In this document: positions 21,430 through 34,871 of the stretch, in pieces | Layout of the letters: each line of letters begins with the position of its first letter | How positions within the stretch are numbered: the first letter of the stretch is position 1 | Assembly (NCBI GenBank): GCA_905147135.1 | Contig: LR990044.1 | Coordinates: 8,188,122 to 8,252,121, forward strand | Source: Blastobasis lacticolella | Lineage: Eukaryota > Arthropoda > Insecta > Lepidoptera > Blastobasidae | Reading direction: 5' to 3' | Length of the DNA: 64,000 bases | Position numbers and translations under genes: made by a program | Notes under the pieces: model-generated | Databases searched by the model: none | Told to the model about the DNA's origin: nothing | What the model saw: only the letters and a program-made list of their open reading frames with translations

Positions 21430-22075
21430 CCTATAGACACCACACCTGGTTATTTGTCGGAGCAGTTCCAGTTTATTGGTGCTCATCAAAGCCCATTTTA
21501 CGCGGTCGAGTTATTAGAAGGAATCTTTTACCATCCAATCTACCCACCTGTGGGATGCTTAGCCATGAGGAATACGTCACTGTACGTCGTTACCCATCTT
21601 CAAAAAGAAGGTACACGAATATTTCCTTAAAAACCGTTTGTGTGCAATAATTATAGTTATTTTATTGTATATATAAAAATATGTATGACGGATCGCGGTC
21701 AATAGTATGGAATCATGTGGTCAATAGTACGGACTCATGACGATGAAAACGGAAGTGGGAGTGCGCCCTCTGGTGGGGCGTGCTGACAGAGTCTCGACGG
21801 CACGACTCGGGCGGAGTGGCGGCCATTCTTGGCGCGACCATATGGCAATCATTAGCAATCCAATAACGTCACTGATATGAAATATATTTTTCTTTGTATC
21901 AATTGGCCAATGTTACCTCAAAAAAGACTACAAATGCTCTGATTTGAAATAGCGCTAGATTCGTACCTACTTCAAAAACTGCTCAATCTAATAACCCCGT
22001 CTTCGTTCCACCACCAAACAAGGAGAGCCTCGGCTTAACTATCAATTTTACAATCAAAATCACAAAGACGATTTC
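21430..22075. other. unassigned intergenic DNA
   Basis: No gene. GC content is raised at 21735-21840. Confidence 0.45.
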
Positions 22076-22114
22076 GAAGCAGTGGTTTGTGTGAGTAGCA
22101 CAAACCACTGCTTC
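22076..22114. repeat. perfect 16-bp hairpin
   Basis: GAAGCAGTGGTTTGTG (22076-22091) pairs exactly with 22099-22114 across a 7-base loop. It may be a transposon end or a chance stem. There is no second copy in the window. Confidence 0.75.
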
Positions 22115-22119
22115 AACAT

Positions 22120-22825
22120 TTCTCGTGCGAACCGCGACGGAACTCTCTACCTGACTAACTGTCTTTGAATAAATACAACATGCCAGTTTTCAAATCCTTC
22201 CAAGTAAAAAGCTCCTTTTGTATAAGAGTGCCTCACCAGACCACAGTGTTGCTTAATATTAGACACACCAAATATCCTGTGTTCCATATCCTGTGTACAA
22301 AGACGCAGGCACAGCTATTAGTTGGAATAACGCCATCCCGATCCATCGCACATGACAATGAAACAATAAATTGTTGACAATTCTCAAACAATAAAAGCTT
22401 TCACTGTCCCTGTCAATTTAAAACCTGAATAAAACATACAATATTTACAATAAGTATGACATGAAAATGCTCAAAACATAAATCCTCTCTTACAAAAACC
22501 CGTAAAACAATTGATATAAAACAATTTATTATCAGGTTCCGAATGGATGAAATACAAAGTGTTCGTGTAAAATACAAAACAATGTAACGCAGATACGACA
22601 AAGTTGTCCGCACCACAGCTGAGTACAAGGATTATAAAATGGATAGGACTGGCCATTAGGAAGGTTTATGTCGGCGTTTTAAATTACCAATCCCCATTAC
22701 GGTCGAGATCACGGAGATTTTACTGCACTGTCCTGTTAAATACTTTAAAACACAAGTAAGTCAGTATGTACATACTACAGAAATCAAAATAATAGTCAAT
22801 GATATGGAGCGTGTGATTTTGTCCG
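22120..22825. other. unassigned intergenic DNA
   Basis: No gene recognised. Confidence 0.45.
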
Positions 22826-23063
22826 TTCGGTGTCCGGAGAGTAGAATAGCCCAAACCCCTTACACTCGTGGGTGTCGTACAAGGCTACTAACGCTTTTGA
22901 GGCAAAAGATCCAGAGTCTCCGTAGGCTGTAAAATAGGTATCAATTTTTATATTTGTACACTGCGATCTCTAACCCGCCTGCCAAGCGTGGAGATCATGG
23001 CAATAACCTCCCATTTCGTGGAGAGGTCCTAAGTGGACTGTTTTAGGCTGTGATGATAATGAT
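22826..23063 (+). repeat. SINE-B copy
   Basis: GGTGTCCGGAGAGTAGAATA, CCTTACACTCGTGGGTGTCG, CCGCCTGCCAAGCGTGGAGA and the tail GCTGTGATGATAATG. Same head type as 41626 and 49752. Confidence 0.8.
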
Positions 23064-24239
23064 TTGAAAATCGTAATTTTAATTTTCGTAGTGTGATCAT
23101 AAAGCAGTTTTTGTGCTGAATGCAGTCACCATTTTAATTTCATTTTTAAATATTTATTAAAACGAGTATTTTAGACAAACTCGTAATGACCGACTGTAGC
23201 TGTGTTACGGATTTGCTACGCTTCTAAGCAGGTGCTACGACGCGTAGCACTGATTCTGTGCAAAACATATTGAAAATGGTTAATTATGTTTTTATGGGTT
23301 AACATGATGATTTAATGTAATAATTACTATAAATAATTTAGTTATCATAGCAGCATGGTACGTAGGTATTTCTGATACGCCACTTGACATTCTCGACGAG
23401 CTCAAGATTTAATAGCTAATGCAAATAATTGGTATGCTTAAATAAGAAGCACAGTCAGACACATTTAATAAAAATTCAGTCAAACAAAGGAGATAAAAAT
23501 AGAGAAATAACTCAAGCATCTGTTTAATCCAGAATCAATGGTAGAGCTTGCCGTTGTTCAACAAACAAAAACAAAGCAAATAAGCAATTGAAAAGCAGTT
23601 TCAATGGAATTCCATTTGAAAATTTAATCGCTTTAAAAAATTGGATGGAAAAAGTTGTGCGTGCCAAGAGCGCCCTGAGGCGCGGAGGTCTAAGAATTGA
23701 CGTGAAACTCGATAATGAACTTGGAAAATGTAAAAGGTTTTGAAAGGTTTAAGGTTTACAGGATGTGATACCCTGTTTGATCCGAAAGAAAACCCTTCCG
23801 TACCCAATTAAAATTAAAGAAAATTATTGATGCTATTTGTATGTTGTTTTTTATGGAGGAATTATTTATTATTGTAATACATTAGTTCAAACAGCTTCAT
23901 TACTATAAACCTAATTGAAGCTTTCCGAAAAAATATTTTGTTTAAATTCAAGGGCGCGACTCTGTGCGAGCGTGACACAAATATATTTACTCGGGAGCAA
24001 AGGAGACAGGTAGTAATTTTATTCTAGTTCGCGACCTAGGTTTACTCATACAAAGGAATGGACACTCCTATGAAATGATCGTAGGAGTGCCCACGCGAAG
24101 GTTCGAAAGAAAGTTATTCGGTCGTACTATTCGAGCTCACAGCTACAGTGGTTCCTTGAACTAAGACATTGGATATTTTATAGAGCTACACCAGGAATAT
24201 CACTATTGTCTTGCACAACACATTAGTGTTACCCCTGGT
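23064..24239. other. AT-rich intergenic DNA
   Basis: No gene. At 23213-23256 a GTGCTACG / CGTAGCAC inverted pair recalls the CGTAG repeat at 3668 and 7798. Confidence 0.45.
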
Positions 24240-24320
24240 GTTACTGATTTGCATAGTCGGCGGCGACCACTTTCCATCAGGTCGCTTGTTTGCCTATTTT
24301 TCTGCCGTATTACATAAAAC
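24240..24320 (+). repeat. LINE-B 3' tail, short copy
   Basis: GGCGGCGACCACTTTCCATC, then TTGTTTGCC and TGCCGTATTACATAAAA. Confidence 0.6.
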
Positions 24321-26261
24321 ACTTAATTATGGAAGTATAATATACGAGTATACTATATTTGAAAGGTATTATTTCTAAGGGACACAAATAGATTCATATC
24401 TACCCATACTTAACAATAACTTCAGATCTGACAAGGGTTTCGCTACATTATTGTACCAGCACCGGAAGGCAGATGCAGATTTCATTTCATATCCGGCTCG
24501 GATTGCCGGTAATCCGGGTAACGAGAGAACGGTATTCCGAGATGTACATTCCGAATTTCATGTAAACACATTAGATAGAGAGCTTTCAGCGATGTCTAGG
24601 AATGCAATAGTTACTACTATTGAATACTGTTCTATATTGCACTGGCTTTTATGCTGTAGCTGTTCCAGAAAATGAAGTTTTAGAATGTATAATATAGGTG
24701 ACTATATTATTTTGACATTACTTGTCATGACTCCGATAGTTTTATAAAAAACCCTACACCTACCATACACCTGCCCAACATTTACTATATACCTACCCTG
24801 CATCTACCCTACACCTACCGGCGGCTTGAGTCATAGAGGAGAACTATCCTTGACCAAGAAATTGGGCAGCGACATTTTTTGTTGCGTATTTTCAGCGATT
24901 CAATTACCAACCCAGCTGCCAAGCGTATAATATTTATTAAGGAAATGCGTTCAAGAGTCCAGAGTCGATGGGCCGTTGATATCAATCAGTGCGACTGTTG
25001 CCGCTTAGCTGACATCTAAAGATATTTAATAGCTTTGTAGAATTTAGTACTACTCTACATTGCCAGACTGTTCTGATGGCTACAATATTTGGTCGAACTA
25101 TGTAGGATTAACTAATTTGATAGCGTTACAATACTATAGCCTAGGTTGGGATATTGTATAGTCGGCTCAATAAAGCCAGTCATCACTTAGTGTCGATACA
25201 TGATAGCTTGGATAGATACCTACAAAGTGAGGCTCAGATATCTAAACTATCGAAGCAATTAATAAACGATATTACCATCTCAACGTCTATTTGATTCTCA
25301 ACATAACCTGAAACAACTGCAAATTGGTTTATCATTATGACGAGGTACCTCGTCGTAGTTAATTAGAAACACTGACATTTGTAATAAAAGCAATCCAGTG
25401 AGATGTTATTGTTAATGTGACTGCTTCCTGTTAGTGCAATAATTTTTATAATTGGTTTAGTAGCTTCGGAGATACTATACGTCTAACATACGACTTTTAT
25501 AGACACATGTTTTTTCAATTTTTTTTTGGAAATACTATACAGCTTAATTTACTTGCGTTGATTTCTACCCTTTGCGATACTTATGACCAATCTGAAAAAT
25601 TATCAACTGGCGACAAATGTCCAATCTCAAAAAGTTTCAGTTTGAAAAACGAACAGTCTAAATAATGTCCAACCAGAAATGTTCAATTTAAAAAACTTAA
25701 TAATGCCAAATTTCAACAACGTTTAGTTTAACCGTTACCTACCTCATACATACCATGTGCAAATTTTTTTAAAATCGCTTAGGTAGTTTTTAAGTTTATC
25801 TGTTACAAACATACTTATGTACTTACGAGTACATATAATCAAATATTGTCTCTTAAAAGGCACGTAACCTCCTTATAAAAATCTATGTCTTTTGCTATAA
25901 TATTCAATGTTCTTATCCACACCTACACTTTTAAGCCACAAACACTGAAAGTAAATAGATCACTTAACATACAGCATAGAACTATACTGCCTACACTTTA
26001 TTCTATACCTACTGCCATTTACTCTAGACATCGCGCGTAAAGTTTGTCCTTCGCAGACCTTTTACCATGAAAAAGCTCTATGTCATTCCCGGACCCATAA
26101 ACTATCCGCGTGAAGGACAAACTAACAATACTCTTTAGCATTTAGAACATTGCCAAGGTAAATATATATTTTAGGTTTTACCGACCGTAGCCTGTTAGGA
26201 TTTTAGCGCTACTTTTCATTTTGTAGATTTAAAACTGTGATTTTGATCTAATAATCTACTT
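24321..26261. other. AT-rich intergenic DNA with a degenerate tandem run
   Basis: No gene recognised. Positions 24750-24815 hold degenerate ACCCTACACCTACC-like units. Positions 25339-25354 are a perfect 16-bp palindrome (GACGAGGTACCTCGTC). Confidence 0.45.
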
Positions 26262-26360
26262 TTTTATGATACTCAGTGACAAACGAGCAGTCAGCCCATC
26301 TGATGGTAAACGGTAACTGTCTCTCGTAACATCTACAATTCATTCATTTAGGTTGCAAGC
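26262..26360 (-). repeat. LINE-E 3' tail, copy 1
   Basis: GTGACAAACGAGCAGTCAGC, CATCTGATGGTAAACGGTAA and CATCTACAATTCATTCATTT match 51740-51835 and 63627-63720. Orientation is taken from the T-rich left end. Confidence 0.55.
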
Positions 26361-27395
26361 AACAAAAAGCTACCTTCATAGACTGGCCAATTTTTTTTTC
26401 TTTATGGTGAGGACTGAGATGAAATGCCTCAGGCTGTAATTGCGCTCGTTATTTTATCCTTCAAACTGGAACACAATAATGCAAAACTACTTTTTACCAG
26501 CTTTTATTTAACTTGCGCTGTTTGTATGTTTGTGCTAACTTGTCCATCAAAATTTTAGTATCTAAGCCGAAATTTGGTATACCTATGAAACTTGGATGGC
26601 AATGCATTTATATGGTACTGGAAGTGGAGAACATGGAGTCACAAGGTGGTTATAGGAACTAATGAACGCAATAAGATAATTATATCGTATTTCGGCTCTT
26701 TGAAATGGTCTTGGTGAGTAGAAACTATACCGCGCAATAAAAGCTTGTTATGAAAAATTTGATTTCATTTGAGAACTTATTGACTTTCAGTATCAATTCC
26801 ATAAGGCTTAGGGTAGCTCATAAAACAAGAAACAATGTCACCTTTTCATAACATAATAAACTAGGAAAGCCAAGAACAGGAAGGAAAGGAAGGAAAAACG
26901 TTCTACGGAGCCACTAACAACGCGAACGTAACTCGAGTCGCGAACATTATGAATTGTCTCGCCGTAATGAGCACTGCGTTACGTCCCAACATGTGCGAGT
27001 AACTGCCTGTAAGTCGACTCGTCTCATAACTTCGAGGACGAGTGGGTACGAGTGAGATACATTATAATAATAACTCTGTCACCTACGCTCGGAGACGGAT
27101 GGCCGATGCGGCTACGGTTACCGGCAGGTGAGCCCATGTTGGGATCTTTGGCATGTGTCTGAAGATGTGTTGGGGCTTGGTAGGTTTAGGTAGGTAGCTA
27201 GGAAAATCTAAAACATGTAAATATTTCACACTTTGTGTTGTGACTACGTGATGGAACTCCAGTATATTTAATTCATAATAAACCGTGTAAGTTAAACACA
27301 AAAGTATACTTTACTTCTACTTATCGAGTCGATGGACTTAACCCTTTACACTTTACTTACTAGTTTATTAGTAGTTAGTAGTTTATTTATGATGC
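26361..27395. other. unassigned intergenic DNA
   Basis: No gene. Slight CpG enrichment at 26910-27060. Confidence 0.45.
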
Positions 27396-27466
27396 CTATC
27401 GGCGGTGATGACCACTTTCCATCACATGGCCGCTTGCCTGCTGGTCTGCCGTATAACATAAAAAAG
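27396..27466 (+). repeat. LINE-B 3' tail, short copy
   Basis: GGTGATGACCACTTTCCATC, then GCCGCTTGCCTG and CTGCCGTATAACATAAAAAA. Confidence 0.6.
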
Positions 27467-28093
27467 GTTATGCAACAAACACAAGGTACCTAAACACTGA
27501 AAATCTTTAATGACAATGTTAATTAAAATTCACCGCAACCCTTTACGTAAACATCCTGGGCGTCGCCCAAATTACTTTCCATAGAATGGTTGGTTAAATA
27601 TTGAATTCCCATTGTCTCTAGTCGGGTTCACGGACAAGTATCAAATGGCCTGAAATACCGAGCCTAGCCTTTGTTGACCTCTGCGATGCGACGTTACTTG
27701 ATAAAGACCGGCCACCCTCTGGCAAGGGTCAGTTTACCACATAAAAAGAATTTTACACAGAGTTCGTGCAAACGAAATATTACGAAGGACCCTTTGACCT
27801 CGAGGCTGTAGCTTGGAATAATATTTTAATAATATGAGATAAGGCTTGAATTAAGTATTCAACCTGTGCTGTTTTTGTAGTTAATAGCGTTCGTGGAGAA
27901 TTGAAGTCAGTTTTGAAGTGGGTGTTAAATTTCGCATTAAACCTAAGTTAGTAATTTTGTACGTGGGGGTGGTACACTGAAATCTTTGCGTATGTCATAA
28001 ATAAAACAATTTACATGTAAAGTAATATATTTACTGCTATATGAAGTATTCAAAATTACATTTTAAACACTTTTTCATTCGGACAAACAAATT

Positions 28094-28425
28094 TTGACCC
28101 ATGACGTTCATTGGGTGGCAGTGTGGGAAGACGCTGGTGTGGGAGCGCCTTCGCATGTGGCCTCCACTGGCAGCTGCGCTAGGGCTGCAGCCTCAGCTGT
28201 GGAAGACCTAAAGCGGAGGAAATACGAAAGTCTAGCGCAAAACTTCGTTGTTCAGCCATTTAGGGTGGAAACGTTGGGACCGCGGGGTCCTGATACGAGA
28301 AAGTTCGTAATAGAACTTTCCTAAAAATTATATGACACCACTGGTGACCGGAGAGCTGGCTTGTTCCTCGGACATCGGATTAACATCGTTATTCAACGAG
28401 GCAGCGCAGCCAGCTTTATGGTTTA
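28094..28425 (+). pseudogene. LINE-G reverse transcriptase C-terminus, frameshifted
   Basis: The first frame (28094-28320) includes AASAVEDLKRRKYESLAQNF and VETLGPRGPDTRKFVIEL. After a break the text resumes in another frame as TGDRRAGLFLGHRINIVIQR and GSAASF. KYxxL...VETLG.WGP and TGDxRAGxxLxQRIxIAIQR are conserved C-terminal motifs of a non-LTR retrotransposon protein that I know from insect genomes but cannot assign to a clade. Positions 36815-36880 carry a scrap of the same end. Confidence 0.6.
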
Positions 28426-28429
28426 TTCG

Positions 28430-29080
28430 ATAGTGCACTCGTGGCCAGAAGCGCTGACTATTGTTATAACTGAACAATTGTTCAGCGTCACCAAAATAAA
28501 ATTGTGTCGGGCAATATGATCGTTTCAAAACGCAACTAAAACTATATACATCTCTTCTGATAGTTAAAAACGTAGATATCCTTCTATTATTACAAATGTG
28601 AAGTATTTATTTGATAGTTGTAATGTAGGTAGATTATGGTTAACGCTCATTAGGACATATTCCAGTGGTGACGAGCTCAGTCTAATAGACATGAGTAATT
28701 TTTATCAATTAGGTTTATTATTCATGCTGCACTTACGAGGAACACTTCGTTTTTTCCATACAAGTGTGTCTCTAGACTACATCGAATCTAATTCCGTGCC
28801 AACAATTCGTTCGGAGTGCGTCAGGCATTTTCATCGAATAACTCAGGTGAGTATATCACGATTCTCCAATTTATCAGATACCTCCCATTGTTATCCAGTG
28901 ACACGCAAAGTCCTTTTATTGTAATACTCGTACGTTTTACACTGTGGAGTACGATGTGGAGATTGTAGACTGACGACGTATATCTTTTCTATAATTTGTA
29001 TTCTCTCCCTTTGTTATTTTATTTAATATTTTATGTATGTATTTATGTATCTAAATTTTTTAATAAATGAAATAATCATC
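28430..29080. other. AT-rich intergenic DNA
   Basis: No convincing gene. A 108-codon frame at 28598-28924 starts at GTG and shows no family signature. Confidence 0.45.
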
Positions 29081-29215
29081 TTGGCGTTAATGTCCCGGTT
29101 GTGCTATCGCGCACGAGGGCCGGGGTTCGCCTTGACCATGATCCAGGATTTGGCAGATCAGGTAATTTCTGACCTCCGTGACCCTGCTACCAGGGAAGCC
29201 TGACCAGATTGGATC
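29081..29215 (-). repeat. SINE-C copy, 5'-truncated
   Basis: Antisense CATCTTGGCGTTAATGTCCC, GACCATGATCCAGGATTTGG and TGACCAGATTGGATCATG. There is an internal gap near 29168, and the tRNA head is absent. Confidence 0.75.
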
Positions 29216-29221
29216 ATGTAT

Positions 29222-29345
29222 ATAAACTCTTTATTGCTTAATAAATAAGTACAGAAGTTACAAAACTATAATTTTACTTAACAAAGCTGGGCATATCCCG
29301 CAATGGGATTTCTTCCAGCCAACTATAGACCTCTGAAACTAGATC
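29222..29345 (-). repeat. probable LINE 3' end
   Basis: AAACTCTTTATTGCTTAATA is a typical antisense tail start. GGGCATATCCCGCAATGGGA follows. Only one copy here. Confidence 0.35.
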
Positions 29346-29487
29346 TAAGAAGCGGTGGAGGCAATATTGAGCTCTTAAATTACATCTAGTTATTTCAACA
29401 GTGAATAGGAATTTTTAGTTAATGAAAATGAGACAAACCATTATCATCAAATCCGAAACTTGCAATTAGTTTACTGTTTTGTATAAA

Positions 29488-29690
29488 TAAATTAATGAAC
29501 ACCTGAATCTACTCGATTGATAATAAGTAAGCAATAAACTGTCAATATTGACAATTGTAAATTGTGTTGCCATATTTTGTAAAGCACGTTCCTTCTCCGT
29601 AGAAAATATTATGCATTGCAAAATGGCTACACTAAGCTTTGCGTCTACAAAAGCAAGTGAAACGTTGTATCTGGCCTTTTATTGTTATAG
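29488..29690. repeat. repeat K, copy 1
   Basis: It aligns with 45045-45250: CCTGAATCTAC..., TGTGTTGCCAT, TGTAAAGCACGTTCCTT, TTTGCGTCTA and GTATCTGG. This copy lacks a segment present in the other near TTATTCTATTAGGACGTGCT. Class unknown. Confidence 0.65.
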
Positions 29691-29879
29691 TGATCTTATA
29701 ATTAACAACTTTTCTGTTATTTAACCTATGTTGTTTAACAATAATGTTTTGTTTAATACACAAGTATTTCACCACACTTTAAGTTTAATTTCTCAAATCA
29801 CAGTATATTTAAATATTTTATTAATTCTAAATGCACCTCATTTAATTATGTTTTTATTCAATAGACAAAGTATAACACC

Positions 29880-31400
29880 ACATTTAATCATAATCATAAA
29901 ATCATAATCAAAATAATTTATTTAGTCATCACAGGTACATAAAGGTGGTAATATAATAATGGTAGCGGCTTCATGATGCGCCTTAAAGCATACTAAACAT
30001 TACAAGTTGCACATGAACTTGATTGTTTATAATAAAATTAAAAAGAAAATTAAATAAATGTCAAATCACTAAAATTCTGTATATCAAATAATTAAAATTA
30101 AATGCCTTAAGTTAAAATAATTAAATTACAATGTCAAATAATAATTCAATTGTACTAATTATTCCATAAAATGTCAATAATATATATAATGTCAAGTAAT
30201 AATAATTCAAATTTAATAATTATTCCAAAGAGTGTCAAATAAATATGTCAATTTGAATTATTAAAATAATGTCATCACCCAAAGTAAAAAAAAAAAATTA
30301 TTTCTACCAAATAGAATGCCAAAATAGCCAAATGTCAAAGTTTTCTTAAATTGATGTCACTAAGGTAATCATTAATATTATAATAACATTTATCAATTAG
30401 CAAATTAATTAAAAATACTTTGAAATTTTTAACATCTAGAGATTTTTCAAATTCTGGTAGATTGTTATACAGTTTGAGACCCATTTCGGTAATATTTTTA
30501 CTCATCATTGCTGTTTTGCAGCAATGTGTCTCTATTATAATGTTTCTGGGTCTAAGCTTAATGGAGTAACTTCAGGCTTTTTTTTTAATATCTTTGGGTT
30601 ACAATGCACGAATACGCAACACTCCAAAATGTACAGGCACGGAAATGTTAACAGTTTCATTGATTTAAAATGGGGCTGGCAGAAGTCTACAGGTTTGATG
30701 CCACACATTGCCTTAATACACCTTTTTTGAGCCCTAAACAGAGTTTCCCTCACTGAGGAGTTGCCCCAAAAAATTATGCCATATCGCAAAGTTGAAGTCA
30801 CAAATCCATGATATGACGTTAGGATTGTTTGCCGGTCTGCTACTTTGGATAACTTATATAAGGTATATGAGAAATTAGATAATTTTTTACACACTTGCTG
30901 TGAATGTGTTACCCATGTCATATTGTTGTCTACATGGAGCCCTAAAATGTTTGTGTTTCGGTTATTGTTTGATTTTTATGTATAATTTTTAGCGTGTCGG
31001 TCTTCTTTCTTTGTGTAAATTGCATTATTTTTTATTTATTTATTAGTTTTTTCAATATTAATTTTTAGATTATTCATGTCAAGCCAGTTTTTTACATTAT
31101 TTAAAGTATTATTTATTTCTAATTGAAAATCAATTATATCATTGTGGTCAAAAAATATTGTACTGTCATCGGTAAAAAGTGTCATTTGATATTTACTTGA
31201 TTTTACAATGTCATTATTAATATTAAGAATAATAAAGGTTCAAAAACACTACCTTGAGGAACTCCATATTTAATAGTCTGGCTGTCAGAAATAGAAGTTT
31301 CTTCCTGTTCGGAATCTATTGATATTTGTGTCAGTTTAGTATACTATTTTCGATCTTCTAGAAAGGATGCTACTAAATTTAAAGAGATTCATTCTGAGTC
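29880..31400 (-). pseudogene. non-LTR retrotransposon reverse transcriptase, 3' fragment
   Basis: On the minus strand from about 31390, SFLEDRK-like text precedes TIKYGVPQGSVFEPLLF and then SSKYQMTLFTDDSTIFF. This is the PQGS and F-x-DD region of a reverse transcriptase, with FADD changed to FTDD. NNVKNWLDMNNLKIN follows, then ILGLHVDNNMTWVTH, LRYGIIFWGNSSVRETL and QKRCIKAMCGIKPVD, typical of Jockey/CR1-like ORF2 C-termini. The intact C-terminal frame spans 30535-30959 and there are stops or frame changes upstream. The A/T-rich 3' UTR runs to about 29890. Confidence 0.75.
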
Positions 31401-34310
31401 ATTTTATTCATTCATGAGTTCATTTCTGAGTTTAATTCCTCTAATTCACAGTATATTCAAATGTTTTATTGATTCTAAGTACATTAGAAATGAATTGAAT
31501 GTACGCACATCAGAAATGAACATGTTAAGTACATCGAGTAAGGTAAATCTAAATACGTAACTTGTTCCTTTTTTAACGCAATTTCGCTCAAATACCCTTT
31601 GCCCATTGAACGGCAAGACTTTACGAACCATTAAATTACTTTAACGATGATCTTTCTTCTTCAAATTTCTTGCGGACCGCCGGGGAATCGAATGAAAGCA
31701 GTTATTCCTTTTGCTGACGTATTCATTCGGATTTCTTTATTAATTGGCCGAAGCAGTCTGAGTATTACTTTTAGAATTTTTTAACGGTTAACGGTTATTG
31801 GTTTATTGTAATAGTGATAGTAGATTAATTAGTAATATTGGAAAAGGAAAACTGTAAAAAAAGAAATGGCTTAAAGGTTATAGACAAAAAACCCAGAATC
31901 GCCAGCAACGAAATGAATAAAAATGGGTTCAATATAGTGAACTCATTACCTTTTTTAAAAATCAGCCTCCTAAATCATAAAGTAAATAATCATACTAAAG
32001 TTATTATATTTACTTTTTTATGTTTTGCTTGCTACAGGGGTAACGCAAAGAAGAAAAGGGTATGTAGGGGCAAAGTAGCGTACTTTACCCCATTCCACCC
32101 TTTTTTTCTTTCGTATAAACCACCCCAGTATTAAATAAAAAAAGAATTTTGCAAATTGGTCAAGTCGCTTTCGAGTTATAGCGAGACTAACGAACAGCAA
32201 TTAATTTTTATGTATAGAGATTGTTTCATTTATCAAAAAATATCTAGTATACCACAGCGACTTTGCAGTTAATTATTATATATGTTTGATGTACATATTA
32301 TGAATTTAAAAACGGCACATTGGAAATTTCTGGCGAGTCTAGGTATTTTAAGCAATATTTTATCTAGCACTAGCTTTATTTCACGTTTTAAAAATATAAA
32401 AAGTTTTCATGAACAAACAAAATAAATAGTCGCTCTTCTAACTATGAAACTGTTGTCACTTTGTAGCTAAATAAAGTTGAGTGCAATCCCATGGCGAGGC
32501 AGTCTAGCCGAGGTAAGTGGTGGAAATATAAAACAACTTGTGCAACCGCGGGTCTGTTTCAGGTTCTTTCATGTTGAATTTGTAAAAAATATTATCCTTT
32601 ATAGTGTCTCTATGGGTGCGAACGTTTTATTTAAAAAAACTTGATGAATATTTGAGCTTCTTTTGACGAGGCAGGTAATTTTCTAGGGATATCATGTTCT
32701 GAGTTAGTTATCTAGTTTGGTCATTTTCGTTTGAGACAATTTCGTGGTACGTCATGTTCTGGGTATTAGATAACTTTACGTGAATGTCAATCCACAGACT
32801 ATTATAATTATTTACAATTAAAACAATAAAGTTAAGGCTAACTATCTAAAAATTTGACCTGATTATGGAAAAGTGTCAAGATGGTTGGCCGTGTTGTTCG
32901 CTGGATGGAGGATTTTTTTGATAACTCAAGTAAAGGCCAGACTTCTGGTCATTACTAATGTCGACCAGGACCTTGGCTGGTTCTTGGTAAAAGTAATGTG
33001 CAGTCAGACTCTGGAATGGTCTTCCGGTGGATTCCAGTGAATACACCTTCAGAGCCGCGTGTCGTAATCACTTTTTAAAACATTTATGATTCCCACACTA
33101 CTTTAGATTTTGCTTAATGTATCTCTGGTTGGCTGATAGATTTTACCGCCATAGATTTTAGAGCTTTATTACCGCCGTTGTACATTAATAAATATGCGCC
33201 TGATCCCTACGGCTCAAGGGTTTCCACGCCAAATGGCGCAAATAAATATGTAATCGCCACCTAGACATTTAACAGTTGCAATTAATTAATTATGAACCGC
33301 GGGGACGCTAAGATAAATTATCTGCGCCCGCGAAGCTGTAGTGTCTGATTACCAACTGCCTCGATCCCTCTTTCGATATTTATAGAGGGTTCCTCAGTTA
33401 GAAGATTTCAATTATTCGTCTCGTCAGTTATGCGCTTTCAGAAGCCAAACGTAATAAGCGCATTAGCCAAGGGATGCTGCTGCAGAAACTTCACGGTCCG
33501 TAGTTAAGAAATGCTTTATAAATTGGAGTTGGAGTAAGTGAGCTAATTTATGGCGGTGGTGGTGGCTTGTCCACTTTGCTCGGTCTTCGGATAGTTTAGT
33601 TTTTTAATAGTCCAAAAAAAAGGAAAGGTCAAGAGTATGACGAAACTAAAGAGTACTGAATTAAATCACTTGTGATTCCATGGAGGATGGATGGAGTTCC
33701 ATCATGAAGTGACAACAAAAAGCGTTAAATGAATAAAGAGTTCGCCAAGATCGCTGCAACTGAAACAATGTAGTCTTTGCCTACCTTCGGGAGCCAAACA
33801 GTGTATAATGAGAAATCACAATTGATTCAACCCCATATCCAATATAATATTTAGGTAAGTAGGTACTGGTGCTGAAGAAAAATTTTCCCGGACCAAACTT
33901 ACACATTATCGAAAAAGGACTCTTGTACTAAAACCAGCACATCAGTCAATCAATAAATCCAAAGTCAAAAAAGGGTTGTTTGTTAGGTGGCTCCGATATT
34001 TTTATAGTTTTTGAACACATTCTGAGCCAGTCATTTGATCTAGACGAACTGTTTAATGTTTTCACCAAACCTTGTCTGGTTATCGGTTAATGCAAATCAT
34101 GACAAAATTATTTGATCTTTTAAAAAAATATTTTGTTAAGTTTCGAAAGAATTAAATTTGTTTTGCCCTAAGTCGCATGCTTATGCTTCGTAGTACAAAT
34201 AAATTTCATTAATAAGGTCATAATTTAAAGTAAAAATTCGGTACTCGATACGCGATATTCAATTTTATAGAAGAGCAAATAAAGCTGAATCTGGCATGGA
34301 GCTTCATCTT
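31401..34310. other. AT-rich intergenic DNA
   Basis: No gene recognised. Positions 32051-32110 form a stem (GGGGCAAAGTA / TACTTTACCCC inside AAAAGGG / CCCTTTT). Positions 32150-32220 (GTCGCTTTCGAGTTATAGCG) resemble the end of a common arthropod repeat. Confidence 0.45.
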
Positions 34311-34871
34311 CATCATCTTGGCGTTAAATCCCGAGAACCCGAAGTCCTCCTTCCTACTTCTCTTTGTCTACTACGCTCGATCTTCAGTATTCGTGGTGGT
34401 AAGTTGCTTGGTCGTAGCAAAAAAAAATTTTTGTAACGGCTTCTTCAGGTGCTGCCGTGTGTACGTAATATCCGTAGGCAAAAGAAATAACAACGGCGTG
34501 ACACGTAACGCATACGTAAGTAATATAAGTAGACGCAACGAAGGGCGCAGAAAAATCTTTTTCAAATTTTATACGAAGAGTGCTTTCCATTGTAATCGTC
34601 GATCGGGTCGGGTACTTTTGTTACCTACATATCTAGCTGTAGCTGGGGCATACCTTGGGTACTTAGTACCTTTATATTTTCTATATCATATTTTAATAGA
34701 TATTTGCAATAGAGAACAAAGAAAACGCACTTCAATCAATACATTATTTATACTATCACATGTCATCAACAGGCAAACAGCATTGCTAAGGTTTTGCCGT
34801 AACGTCCACGTTTGGCAGGCGGGTTGGAGATCAAAGTGTTTAAAATACTCGAAAGAAAACACTATAAATAA

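Noticed and set aside
28598..28924. A 108-codon frame on the plus strand
   Set aside because: Starts at GTG, has no ATG near the start and no motif. It lies in AT-rich DNA beside LINE debris.
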